Positions 7,888 to 15,420 of a stretch of DNA of 36,868 nt are shown here, piece by piece. The translations under genes were made by a program, and so were the position numbers. The notes under the pieces were generated by a model. It was not told the origin of the DNA and ran no database searches. It saw only the letters and a program-made list of their open reading frames with translations. Origin of the DNA: Oceanospirillaceae bacterium (GTDB taxonomy: Bacteria > Pseudomonadota > Gammaproteobacteria > Pseudomonadales > Balneatricaceae). The first letter of the stretch is position 1. Each line of letters begins with the position of its first letter. Location of the stretch: positions 1 through 36,868 of the forward strand of contig DPHD01000069.1 of NCBI GenBank assembly GCA_003523085.1. Direction: 5' to 3'.

Positions 7888-10034
7888 AAGGCTTGGTTCT
7901 CTTTAATGACGGCAAAATGGCCACCCCATTTGAAAATCCGTTGATTAACGCTTATCTGGTGCTGCATATGGGCATCGTTGCCGAGCTTATTGGCAATACA
8001 GACGCAAAGGCGGTGGATTTGTGCGTCCTTTGTGTAGCTCACGGCAACGATAGAATAATTATCATCGTTGTGTAGTACGGTAACATCCTGCACCTGGTTG
8101 AGCGCGCCAAAGCAGGATTCGCTGGCTTCGTCGAAGAGGCCGTGGGTTTCGTAGGTTGAGGCGAATAAATGGTTGCTAGCCTGGGTGCGTAAAAGAACAC
8201 AATCTTCTGTGCGCAGATTCATTGCTGGGTCGTTAGCACCAGTTTGGGCAAAGATAATTTCCCCTGCAGTGGTGCCTGTGGTCCACGAATGAAAGCATTG
8301 ATCTTGTAACCAAGTGAGTTGGCTTGTGGGTTCTGCGGTAGCACGAGCCTTTTCAAAAAGGTGTTGGTAGCCGTAGTTGTCACCTAAGCAGTTGCGCTGA
8401 TTGGCGTGGTATTGATACTGCAAGTTAGTACTGGTGATTTGGCCACTATAGTGTACGACAAAGTCATAGGTATGTTCAGATTGGCTGGTTAGGCGATAAA
8501 GGTCGACAATCAGTGGATGTTCAAAATCATCGAGCTCTAGCATTAGCAAGGTGCGCTGCATATCTACGCCGACATAATGATCGTTGGCGTAGGCACTCAT
8601 GGCTTGCACGTTGGCCTGCTTGGTAAAAAAGTGGCGTTTTCCATAGTGGCTGTCGGCCTGCGCAACGTCAAAGGCGTTCTGGGTGCGGCAGTCGACGGTA
8701 ACGCCATTGTGCGCCACAGTTTGTCTTGCCCAGCTTTTGTTTTCGTCTAGATAGCGGCCACCAAACTTGGTTTCCACGTTGACCCAGCGAGCAAAACCAT
8801 ATTCACGCACAAATTCGTGGCCGTTGCCAAATAAGGTGATGCCTAAGGCGTCGAAGTGCCCGTGGCCCATGCCGTGCTGACCATAGGCCATGATGGCTTG
8901 GCTGACAGGGCGATTGGGCTGTTGAGAGCGAAGAAATCCTTGGGCACCTTTTTCGTCATGAGCACCTTCGGCCAATTCAATACTGGGCCAATGAATAGCA
9001 GCATTGCCGGCATAGTTGTCGATGGCTTGGCTGAGAGGCAAGCTGCACGGAGATAGCCATACCTTGCCTTGTTGTTTGGCGGCCTTTATCAATATTTCGT
9101 CTTGGCCGTAGTGGCTGAAATATACCGACAAGGCTGCGAGTGCGCCTTCGTCATCAATGTTCATGGTTAAGGAGGCATCGTTTAATGCCGGGAAGGTGCC
9201 ATCGGGGTTGGAGCATAGCAATAGCGCCTTGATGGTTGTGCCAATAACCCCCTCTTCGTAGGCATAGATATTGAGTTGCGGATAATGTAGGTGCAGCACT
9301 TGCGCAAACATAACGAGTGGGCGTATGGCAAAACGATGATAGTAGGGCCCTTCAATATAATAGCCAGAGCGGGAAAATAGTTTGCTGATTTGAGCCAGAA
9401 AACCTCCAGAACGGCCATCACCTTTTAGGCCAAAAATGGCTTTGTTTACCGTTTCTTTGTCGCCGAGGTTGAGAGCACAGACTCCCACAGCGGCCACGGC
9501 CCAGATGCCATGATTATGAATGCGATCGAAGTCGTGGCTGTATAGAACCGTAAACATGTCGATCATAGGTGTAAATAGCTGTGTTTCGATGGTGCTGCGA
9601 TCGGCAGCGCTTAAATGCTTTTGAATGACGCTATAAGCCAAGGATGCGTAGAACAGCCACATATGTTCATTGAGAATTTGATGAAATAAACGACCAGGTG
9701 GGTTGGTATTCTTCTGCTCATGAAAAGGCATTTGGAGGTAGGAATCAGCGTACATTAGCAGTAGGCTGCGGACAATTTCGAGATGTTTAGTCTGTCCTGT
9801 GAAAGCATATAATTTGGCGCACTGGTCCATTAGTTCATAGTTGAACTTATGTTGGTTGTGCTCATAGCTACCAGCCTCACCCTGACCAGGCACATCAAGA
9901 GGTTTGTCTAGGGCCTTAGCAACGGCTTCTTCCAGGCGCTCTAGGCTTTTGGAAAATAGGTCGTGCTTAGATGCTGTTGCTAGATGCAGCTGTACTTTAT
10001 TGACATCTGCTGTGGTAAATGTAGCGTACTTCAA
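7884..10034 (-). CDS. Cytoplasmic oligoalginate lyase, heparinase II/III fold (PL17-like), copy 2
   Basis: A 716-residue paralogue of the downstream lyase, alignable along its whole length and sharing 'NTNPPGRLFHQ', 'HNHGIWAV', 'IFGLKGDG' and 'GPYYHRFAIRP'. Gln119, Asn174, His175 and Tyr232 match the Alg17c catalytic set. It is the first gene of the leftward operon. Translation appears to begin at a TTG codon: AAGG lies seven bases before it and there is no nearby in-frame ATG. No signal peptide is seen. Expected reaction: beta-elimination at the non-reducing end of oligoalginate. Two tandem lyases suggest divided labour, for example different M/G preference or chain length, but this is inference. 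Confidence 0.85.
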   Translation of the reverse strand: MKYATFTTADVNKVQLHLATASKHDLFSKSLERLEEAVAKALDKPLDVPGQGEAGSYEHNQHKFNYELMDQCAKLYAFTGQTKHLEIVRSLLLMYADSYLQMPFHEQKNTNPPGRLFHQILNEHMWLFYASLAYSVIQKHLSAADRSTIETQLFTPMIDMFTVLYSHDFDRIHNHGIWAVAAVGVCALNLGDKETVNKAIFGLKGDGRSGGFLAQISKLFSRSGYYIEGPYYHRFAIRPLVMFAQVLHLHYPQLNIYAYEEGVIGTTIKALLLCSNPDGTFPALNDASLTMNIDDEGALAALSVYFSHYGQDEILIKAAKQQGKVWLSPCSLPLSQAIDNYAGNAAIHWPSIELAEGAHDEKGAQGFLRSQQPNRPVSQAIMAYGQHGMGHGHFDALGITLFGNGHEFVREYGFARWVNVETKFGGRYLDENKSWARQTVAHNGVTVDCRTQNAFDVAQADSHYGKRHFFTKQANVQAMSAYANDHYVGVDMQRTLLMLELDDFEHPLIVDLYRLTSQSEHTYDFVVHYSGQITSTNLQYQYHANQRNCLGDNYGYQHLFEKARATAEPTSQLTWLQDQCFHSWTTGTTAGEIIFAQTGANDPAMNLRTEDCVLLRTQASNHLFASTYETHGLFDEASESCFGALNQVQDVTVLHNDDNYSIVAVSYTKDAQIHRLCVCIANKLGNDAHMQHQISVNQRIFKWGGHFAVIKENQAL

Positions 10035-10056
10035 AAGGCTGCCTTATATAGCTATT

Positions 10057-10086
10057 GTTATAGTGATTGAATATATTGTAATACAA
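10057..10086 (-). promoter_or_regulatory. Predicted sigma-70 promoter of the lyase operon
   Basis: On the minus strand TTGTAT (-35) is followed after 18 bases by TATAAC (-10). The transcript would start near 10050, leaving a leader of about 15 bases that just includes the AAGG ribosome binding site. The -35 box lies inside the palindromic operator core, so a bound regulator would directly block RNA polymerase. Confidence 0.55.
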
Positions 10087-10089
10087 ATG
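10073..10089. promoter_or_regulatory. Putative GntR/FadR-type operator of the lyase operon
   Basis: The core TTGTAATACAA (10076-10086) is an 11-bp palindrome fitting TNGTNNNACNA. It matches the uxuA operator at the half-site ATATTGTA and overlaps the predicted -35 box of the lyase operon. The flanking bases on one side break the longer symmetry. Confidence 0.7.
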
Positions 10090-10238
10090 ATTCGTGGTTA
10101 GCTAATTATTTTCTATATATAATTTCTTTCCAAATTTTCGATATAAAAATATCTATAATAAACAATATGTTATATTTATTTATGTTGATTCTAATGAAAA
10201 TTTTCTAAAAAACATGTACGAAAAGAATTTATATATGT

Positions 10239-10255
10239 ATATTGTAATACAAATA
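10239..10255. promoter_or_regulatory. Putative GntR/FadR-type operator of the kdgF-importer operon
   Basis: ATATTGTAATACAAATA shares its first 16 bases with the lyase-operon site. The core is 10242-10252, centred 64 bases before the kdgF start and 166 bp from the other site in the same divergent region. The intervening DNA is strongly AT-rich. No convincing -10 could be fixed for kdgF. Confidence 0.7.
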
Positions 10256-10310
10256 AATTTTACTAATGCTCCATGGCTGTGTTCTATGGCGCTGTACTTG
10301 AGGCCCATCC

Positions 10311-10649
10311 ATGATGAATGCTTTCTTTTTAGACACACAGACTCCATGGGAAGATGTCGGTGGTGGCATCAAACGCAAAATTATCGGTTATACAGACGAA
10401 ATTATGGCGGTACACGTATGCTTCGCCAAAGGGGCGGTTGGTGCTGTGCATTATCATGAAGAGCATGACCAAATTGCCTTTGTCGGAGCAGGTAGTTTTG
10501 AGGTGACGGTTGGCGATGAAGTGAAGGTGCTGAAAGCAGGCGATGCGTATACGGCAGCAAAGTACGTAAAACACGGCGCCGTATCACTTGAGGATGACAG
10601 CGTGCTGATTGACATGTTTTCACCTTTGCGGGCTGAATTTTTACAATAG
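10311..10649 (+). CDS. kdgF: KdgF, cupin enzyme for unsaturated monouronate linearisation
   Basis: A 112-residue single-domain cupin. KdgF speeds conversion of 4,5-unsaturated monouronates, released by pectate and alginate lyases, to the linear ketonic form (DEH/DKI) in the cytoplasm. The family start 'TPWEDVGGGIKRKIIGY' is clear. Metal ligands His47, His49, Gln54 and His88 can be seen, and the D-x-F pair near the C-terminus (Asp101, Phe103) resembles the catalytic pair described for Yersinia KdgF. Two tandem ATGs exist; the second gives numbering one lower for the metal ligands and is equally possible. First gene of the rightward operon, placed opposite the lyases whose product it handles. 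Confidence 0.93.
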   Translation: MMNAFFLDTQTPWEDVGGGIKRKIIGYTDEIMAVHVCFAKGAVGAVHYHEEHDQIAFVGAGSFEVTVGDEVKVLKAGDAYTAAKYVKHGAVSLEDDSVLIDMFSPLRAEFLQ

Positions 10650-10722
10650 TAATCTAGAAATATAGTGTTGGCGGTAAGCCATATTTGTGTTCCCGTACAC
10701 GACATAAATATAACAAACGTTT

Positions 10723-10747
10723 TGCCTTATGGATAAAGAATAAGGCA
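10723..10747 (+). other. Stem-loop just before the importer genes
   Basis: TGCCTTAT and ATAAGGCA form a perfect 8-bp stem with a 9-base loop. It ends five bases before the strong GAGGAGG ribosome binding site of the ATPase gene. No T-run follows, so it is not a standard terminator. It may set the boundary between a kdgF transcript and a processed importer transcript. Confidence 0.4.
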
Positions 10748-10763
10748 CATTGAGGAGGATACA

Positions 10764-11834
10764 TTGTCCGGCGTAAATCTTAATGGGATCGTTAAGTCCT
10801 ATGGCAATATACAGGTAGTTCACGGTATTGACTTGGAAGTGAAGGAGAAAGAATTCGTGGTGCTTGTCGGTCCTTCGGGTTGCGGAAAGTCGACAACCCT
10901 GCGCATGGTTGCGGGCCTAGAAGAAACCTCATCAGGGGAGATAACGATAGACGATCGGTTAGTTAACCGTATCGCACCAAAAGATCGTGACGTGGCCATG
11001 GTGTTCCAGAACTACGCACTGTATCCGCACTTGAACGTGGCTGAGAATATAGCCTTTGGTCTGCGTATTCGCAAGGTGCCGAAAGCCGAAATTGAATCTC
11101 AAATCAAAGACGTTGCAGAAATTTTAGAGCTAACAGATTACTTGGATCGCCGGCCGGCCGACTTGTCTGGTGGTCAGCGGCAGCGTGTTGCTATGGGGCG
11201 CGCAATTGTCCGACACCCCAAGGTGTTCCTATTTGATGAACCCTTGTCAAACCTTGATGCCAAATTGCGTACGCAGATGCGTGCCGAAATTAGACGTTTG
11301 CATAATCGCCTAGGCGTTACCTCTATCTATGTGACCCACGATCAGGTTGAGGCCATGACCTTGGCCGATCGTATCGTGGTCATGAATGACGGTCGTATTG
11401 AACAGGTTGGCACGCCTATGGAGTTATTCAATAATCCCGCCAATACCTTTGTTGCCAGTTTCCTAGGTTCACCGCCAATGAACCAAATTAATGGTGAGCT
11501 CACGGCGCAAGGTGCCGATATAGGCGGTGTGACAATAAAGCTTCCCGCTGATACTGCCGGGCATGTTGGTCGCGAGGTGGTGGTTGGTATACGCCCAGAA
11601 TATGTGCAACTAGAAGCCTCTGAAAACTGTGCTGAATTGCCTATCGAACTTGATTTGGTCGAACCCTTGGGCTCAGAAGCCTTATTGCATGCACACTACC
11701 AAGGCCAGCCTATGGTATTTAAGGTAGACACCGAAAATACAATCGATCATCTTAAACGTTTGACTAAGCTGTATGTGCCAGCTGAATTTGTGAATTTGTT
11801 TGATGCTGAAAGTGGCCAGGCGTTAGTTTTATGA
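10764..11834 (+). CDS. algS: Alginate oligosaccharide ABC importer, ATPase (AlgS/MalK-UgpC type)
   Basis: A 356-residue ATPase of the MalK/UgpC/AlgS class. Walker A 'GPSGCGKST' begins at residue 36; the Q-loop 'FQNYALYPH', signature 'LSGGQRQRV' (from 134), Walker B 'VFLFDEPLSNLD' and H-loop 'THDQ' follow in order. The last roughly 120 residues are the TOBE-type regulatory domain with 'VVGIRPEYV'. It drives uptake through the two permeases encoded next. Translation starts at TTG, supported by an excellent GAGGAGGAT six to eight bases upstream. Its stop overlaps the next gene's ATG by four bases. Alginate specificity rests on the binding protein and locus, because ATPases of this class are shared between sugar systems. 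Confidence 0.92.
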   Translation: MSGVNLNGIVKSYGNIQVVHGIDLEVKEKEFVVLVGPSGCGKSTTLRMVAGLEETSSGEITIDDRLVNRIAPKDRDVAMVFQNYALYPHLNVAENIAFGLRIRKVPKAEIESQIKDVAEILELTDYLDRRPADLSGGQRQRVAMGRAIVRHPKVFLFDEPLSNLDAKLRTQMRAEIRRLHNRLGVTSIYVTHDQVEAMTLADRIVVMNDGRIEQVGTPMELFNNPANTFVASFLGSPPMNQINGELTAQGADIGGVTIKLPADTAGHVGREVVVGIRPEYVQLEASENCAELPIELDLVEPLGSEALLHAHYQGQPMVFKVDTENTIDHLKRLTKLYVPAEFVNLFDAESGQALVL

Positions 11835-12787
11835 GCCAGTTACCTAGACATGGCTCGACCTCAAAGAGGTTATATGATAAGGCAGAATGGCTGAAGGACC
11901 ATATGAAGCGTGAGTGGCAAATTTATATAATGCTGCTACCTACCTTGATCTGGTTTGCGGTGTTTCTATATAAGCCCATGTATGGCTTGCAGATCGCGTT
12001 TAAAGATTATTCTATTTTTCGAGGTATCGAAGGTAGCGCTTGGGTTGGTTTCGAGCACTTTGAAACCCTGTTCTCCAATCCGCAGTTTTTGCGAGCCATT
12101 AAAAATACCCTACTGATCAGTGTTTATAGCCTGCTATTCGGTTTTCCAATGCCAATATTTTTGGCCTTGATGTTTAACGAAATCATCCATGCCGTATACA
12201 AGCGGACCGCGCAGACTATTGTCTACCTACCACACTTTATATCAACGGTAATTATCTCCGGCATCGTGATTACGGCCTTTAGTCCATCGGCGGGTATCGT
12301 TAATACGGTGCTAGGTTGGCTGGGAATGGACTCAATATACTTCTTGACCAAGCCGGAATGGTTTAGACCTATTTTCATTGGTTCGGGCATTTGGCAAGAG
12401 GCAGGTTTTGGTTCCATTATTTTCTTGGCAGCTATTGCCGGGGTGAACCCATCCTTATACGAAAGTGCTGTGGTCGATGGCGCTAGCCGCTGGCAAATGA
12501 TTTGGAAAATTACCATTCCATCCATTCTTCCGACCATTATCATCATGTTTATTATTCGCATAGGTAATGTATTGGAGGTCGGTTTCGAGCTGATTATCTT
12601 GTTGTACCAGCCGGCTACATACGAAACGGCGGATGTTATAAATACCTTTATTTATCGCCAAGGTTTACAGTCTGGTCAATATGACCTTGCTGCTGCAGCC
12701 GGTTTATTTAATGCCATAGTTGCCTTTGTTTTGGTCATGGTTGCTAACACTATCTCCAAGCGCGTGTCGCGCACGTCACTTTGGTAA
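11831..12787 (+). CDS. algM1: Alginate oligosaccharide ABC importer, permease AlgM1-like (LplB/UgpA family)
   Basis: A 318-residue inner-membrane permease, close to Sphingomonas AlgM1 (about 324). It has a cytoplasmic N-terminus of about 30 residues, then 'WQIYIMLLPTLIWFAVFLY' as first membrane helix and about six helices in all. The EAA loop 'ESAVVDGASRWQMIWKITIP' near residue 215 is the contact for the ATPase. The type (LplB, MalF/UgpA superfamily) is the one paired with large binding proteins of the LipO/AlgQ class. ATGA overlap with the ATPase gene indicates coupled translation. It forms the channel together with the AlgM2-like protein. Confidence 0.9.
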   Translation: MSQLPRHGSTSKRLYDKAEWLKDHMKREWQIYIMLLPTLIWFAVFLYKPMYGLQIAFKDYSIFRGIEGSAWVGFEHFETLFSNPQFLRAIKNTLLISVYSLLFGFPMPIFLALMFNEIIHAVYKRTAQTIVYLPHFISTVIISGIVITAFSPSAGIVNTVLGWLGMDSIYFLTKPEWFRPIFIGSGIWQEAGFGSIIFLAAIAGVNPSLYESAVVDGASRWQMIWKITIPSILPTIIIMFIIRIGNVLEVGFELIILLYQPATYETADVINTFIYRQGLQSGQYDLAAAAGLFNAIVAFVLVMVANTISKRVSRTSLW

Positions 12788-12799
12788 GGAATAAATAAC

Positions 12800-13681
12800 A
12801 TGCAAAATTGGAAGTTATACTCTCGTGGCGATAAGTTATTTGTCCGCATAAACGCGGTGTTAATAGGCTTGTTTGTTCTTTCTACGTTGTACCCGTTTAT
12901 CTATATGGCTTCGGTATCACTTAGCTCTGCCATTGCTGCTCGCGCTGGCACAGTAGTCATGACGCCAGTGGATTTGACTTTTTCAGCTTATCAGCACGTG
13001 TTGTCGCAACCACAGTTCTGGAACAGTTACGGTAATACATTCTTTTATACAATTGGCGGCACCATGCTGTCGTTGCTGATCATCATTCCCGGTGCCTACG
13101 CATTATCCCGCCCGCAATTGATTGGCCGACGCTTTTGGAACTTTACCATTGCCTTCACCATGTGGTTCAACGCTGGCATGATTCCTTTCTGGCTCAACAT
13201 GCGTGATCTGGGCTTATTAAATAGCATGCTTGGTATTCTTATTGCCTTTGCTTGTAATGCTTTTAATATCATCTTGCTGCGTAATTTCTTTGAGTCGATT
13301 CCAAAGAGTTTTGAAGAAGCCGCGCGTATGGATGGTGCCAACGAATTCCAGGTTTTGTGGAAAGTGTTTGTGCCTCTGTCTAAGCCCGCTATCGTCACCA
13401 TTACCCTGTTTTGTGTAGTTGCGCGTTGGAACGGTTTCTTTTGGGCCATGATTTTATTGACTGACGAAGGTAAGGTGCCGCTACAGGTCTACCTACGCCA
13501 AATTATTGCCGATCTTAGTGATGACGACGAATTTGCCTCCACCTTACTTGAAGCGGCTTATAGCGTCGAGACGGTGACAGCCGCCATCATTATTTGTTCG
13601 ATTATTCCAGTATTACTTTTCTACCCCTTCATTCAGAAGTACTTTAATAAGGGCATCATGCTTGGTGGGGTAAAAGAGTGA
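12800..13681 (+). CDS. algM2: Alginate oligosaccharide ABC importer, permease AlgM2-like (LplC/UgpE family)
   Basis: A 293-residue permease, the length of Sphingomonas AlgM2. Its first membrane helix is around residues 18-37 and the EAA loop 'EEAARMDGANEFQVLWKVFV' lies near residue 170. The C-terminus 'YFNKGIMLGGVKE' is typical of LplC/AraQ-type permeases. AAGGAA lies 11 bases before the ATG and the gap from algM1 is 12 bases, so it is the same transcript. It completes the heterodimeric pore of the importer. Confidence 0.92.
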   Translation: MQNWKLYSRGDKLFVRINAVLIGLFVLSTLYPFIYMASVSLSSAIAARAGTVVMTPVDLTFSAYQHVLSQPQFWNSYGNTFFYTIGGTMLSLLIIIPGAYALSRPQLIGRRFWNFTIAFTMWFNAGMIPFWLNMRDLGLLNSMLGILIAFACNAFNIILLRNFFESIPKSFEEAARMDGANEFQVLWKVFVPLSKPAIVTITLFCVVARWNGFFWAMILLTDEGKVPLQVYLRQIIADLSDDDEFASTLLEAAYSVETVTAAIIICSIIPVLLFYPFIQKYFNKGIMLGGVKE

Positions 13682-13714
13682 TTTTTCATCGCATATAATC
13701 CAAAGGAGAACTCA

Positions 13715-15256
13715 ATGCGTATAATAAAAATGACTGCGGTAGCAGTAGTAGTAGCAGGTGTGATTTCGCCTGCAATGGCTGCGGATAGTAAAATATCTGC
13801 AGACAAGGTTGAGCTTACGGTGCACATGCACCACAAGAAATACACTAGCTACAACGAAGACTGGCCGGTAGAAATCGCTGCCTGTGAAGCAACCAATGTG
13901 TGCTTGAAAAACGCTACCTTTGGTTCTAATACTAAGAATTCAGCGGAAGCCATGAACCTGTTGTTGGCCTCTGGCGAACTGCCTGACATTATTGGTTCCT
14001 CAAAGATTAAAGACGTGGTAAACCAATATGGTCCACAAGGTGCGTTTATGCCCTTGAACGACCTTATTGATGAACATGCACCGCACTTGCAGGCATTTTT
14101 TGCTGAACGTCCAGGCGTGCGTAACGCCCTAACGGCGGCCGATGGCAATATGTATTACATTCCTTATCTACCCGATGGTAAATATGGCCGTGCCTTCTGG
14201 GTACGTACGGACTGGTTGAACAAACTAGGTCTAGACGTACCACAAAATGTCGAAGAGTACGAAACTGTACTTCGTGCTTTCCGTGATCAAGATCCAAACG
14301 GTAACGGGCTAAAGGACGAAGTGCCTTACTTCGCACGCCAGTGGCAAGAAATGGTACGTTTGGTTACCTTGTGGGGTGGTCGCTCCTCTGGTTCTGATAC
14401 CTACCACGATTTCTTAGTTGAAGACGGTCAGATTCAGCATCCATATGCCCAAGTCGGCTATCGTGAAGGTATCAAGAACCTTGCTCGTTGGTACGAAGAA
14501 GGGTTGATTGATGCGGAAGTATTTACTCGCGGTTCTTCTGCGCGCGAATACCTATTGTCCGAAAACCTAGGTGGTTCGACCCACGATTGGTTCGCGTCTA
14601 CTTCTGGTTATAACCGCCTGTCTGCTAAGATTGATGGGTTTGAGTTAAAGGCTATGGCACCGCCAGCGAACGTCAATGGCGAACGCTTTGAAGAGCACCG
14701 TCGTATTCCAATTAAGCCAGACGGTTGGGCTATTGGTGGTACTAACAAAGATCCTATTGCCACCATTAAATACTTCGATTTCTGGTTCTCCCCAGAAGGT
14801 CGTCGCTTGGTTAACTTCGGTATTGAAGGTACCCAATATGATGTGGTTGATGGTAAGGCGATCTTTAAAGAAGACTTCCTAAACAATGGCCCTGTGAACA
14901 GCCAGTTGTACCAAATTGGTGCGCAGTTGCATGCACGTGGTTATTTCCAAGATTACAACTACGAAATTCAGTGGTCCAACGAGTTCGCTCTTGAAGGTAT
15001 CGCCCTTTATGACGAAGGTGACTACTTGATCGAGCAATTCTTGGGTGTGGCCTTTAACACCGAAGAGCAGGCGGTCTATGATAAGTATTGGAATTCTATC
15101 CAGACCTACATGTTAGAACGCCAGCAAGCCTGGATCCTTGGTAGTGGTGAGGTAGAAGCTGATTGGGATGCCTACATGAATGACCTGAATAACATGGGCC
15201 TTCAGAAGGTGCTTGGCGCCATGCAATCTGCTTATACACGCCAATATGCGAAGTAA
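13715..15256 (+). CDS. algQ: Periplasmic alginate-oligosaccharide-binding protein (AlgQ-like)
   Basis: A 513-residue solute-binding protein, close to AlgQ1/AlgQ2 of Sphingomonas A1 (about 516). A type I signal peptide is visible, cleaved probably after 'SPAMA' (residue 22); there is no lipobox Cys, so it should be soluble in the periplasm. The AlgQ calcium loop is conserved at 191-202: Asp193, Asn195, Asn197, Asp201, Glu202 in 'DPNGNGLKDE'. Several stretches match AlgQ2 as I recall it: 'ASGELPDIIG', 'GGRSSGSDTYHDF', 'LGGSTHDWFAS', 'RPDGWAI'-like 'KPDGWAI', 'IKYFDFWFSPEGR'. This gene is the best evidence that the locus handles alginate. AAAGGAG precedes the ATG. A single copy is present, where Sphingomonas has two. 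Confidence 0.93.
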   Translation: MRIIKMTAVAVVVAGVISPAMAADSKISADKVELTVHMHHKKYTSYNEDWPVEIAACEATNVCLKNATFGSNTKNSAEAMNLLLASGELPDIIGSSKIKDVVNQYGPQGAFMPLNDLIDEHAPHLQAFFAERPGVRNALTAADGNMYYIPYLPDGKYGRAFWVRTDWLNKLGLDVPQNVEEYETVLRAFRDQDPNGNGLKDEVPYFARQWQEMVRLVTLWGGRSSGSDTYHDFLVEDGQIQHPYAQVGYREGIKNLARWYEEGLIDAEVFTRGSSAREYLLSENLGGSTHDWFASTSGYNRLSAKIDGFELKAMAPPANVNGERFEEHRRIPIKPDGWAIGGTNKDPIATIKYFDFWFSPEGRRLVNFGIEGTQYDVVDGKAIFKEDFLNNGPVNSQLYQIGAQLHARGYFQDYNYEIQWSNEFALEGIALYDEGDYLIEQFLGVAFNTEEQAVYDKYWNSIQTYMLERQQAWILGSGEVEADWDAYMNDLNNMGLQKVLGAMQSAYTRQYAK

Positions 15257-15283
15257 TCGTTAAATAAATTTCCTACTGGAAAT

Positions 15284-15309
15284 ATGGCGTCTGTGTGGGC
15301 AGATGCCAT
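15284..15309 (+). other. Hairpin in the 3' untranslated region of the binding-protein gene
   Basis: ATGGCGTCTG and CAGATGCCAT pair over 10 bp (one G-U) around the loop TGTGGG, 27 bases past the binding-protein stop. With no T-run it resembles the stabilising hairpins found after periplasmic binding-protein genes, which raise their mRNA level over the permease genes. Confidence 0.45.
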
Positions 15310-15353
15310 GCTAGCTGCTGGTAACTACTTTAGTATCGGTTAGCTAGTACTGT

Positions 15354-15399
15354 AAAGGCATCTTGGGCAATGTAAAACGTGTTCAAGGTGCCTTTTTTT
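15354..15399 (+). terminator. Rho-independent terminator between algQ and the MATE gene
   Basis: AAAGGCATCTTG pairs with CAAGGTGCCTTT (one wobble pair) around an 18-base loop and runs into seven T's at 15393-15399. It should stop most transcripts after the binding-protein gene. The T-run directly touches an ATG of the downstream ORF, so the MATE and ManD genes would depend on read-through or on a promoter I did not find. Confidence 0.7.
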
Positions 15400-15420
15400 A
15401 TGGGCTTAGAAGAACTAACC

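Noticed and set aside
5710..10034. Heparin or chondroitin lyase function for the two heparinase II/III-fold proteins
   Set aside because: The fold name alone would allow it, but the conserved PL17 residue set and the AlgQ-like importer, DEH reductase and KdgF alongside point to alginate.
10087..10241. AT-rich DNA between the lyase and kdgF operons as an origin or phage attachment site
   Set aside because: No iterons, DnaA boxes or direct repeats were seen; a divergent promoter region explains the composition.
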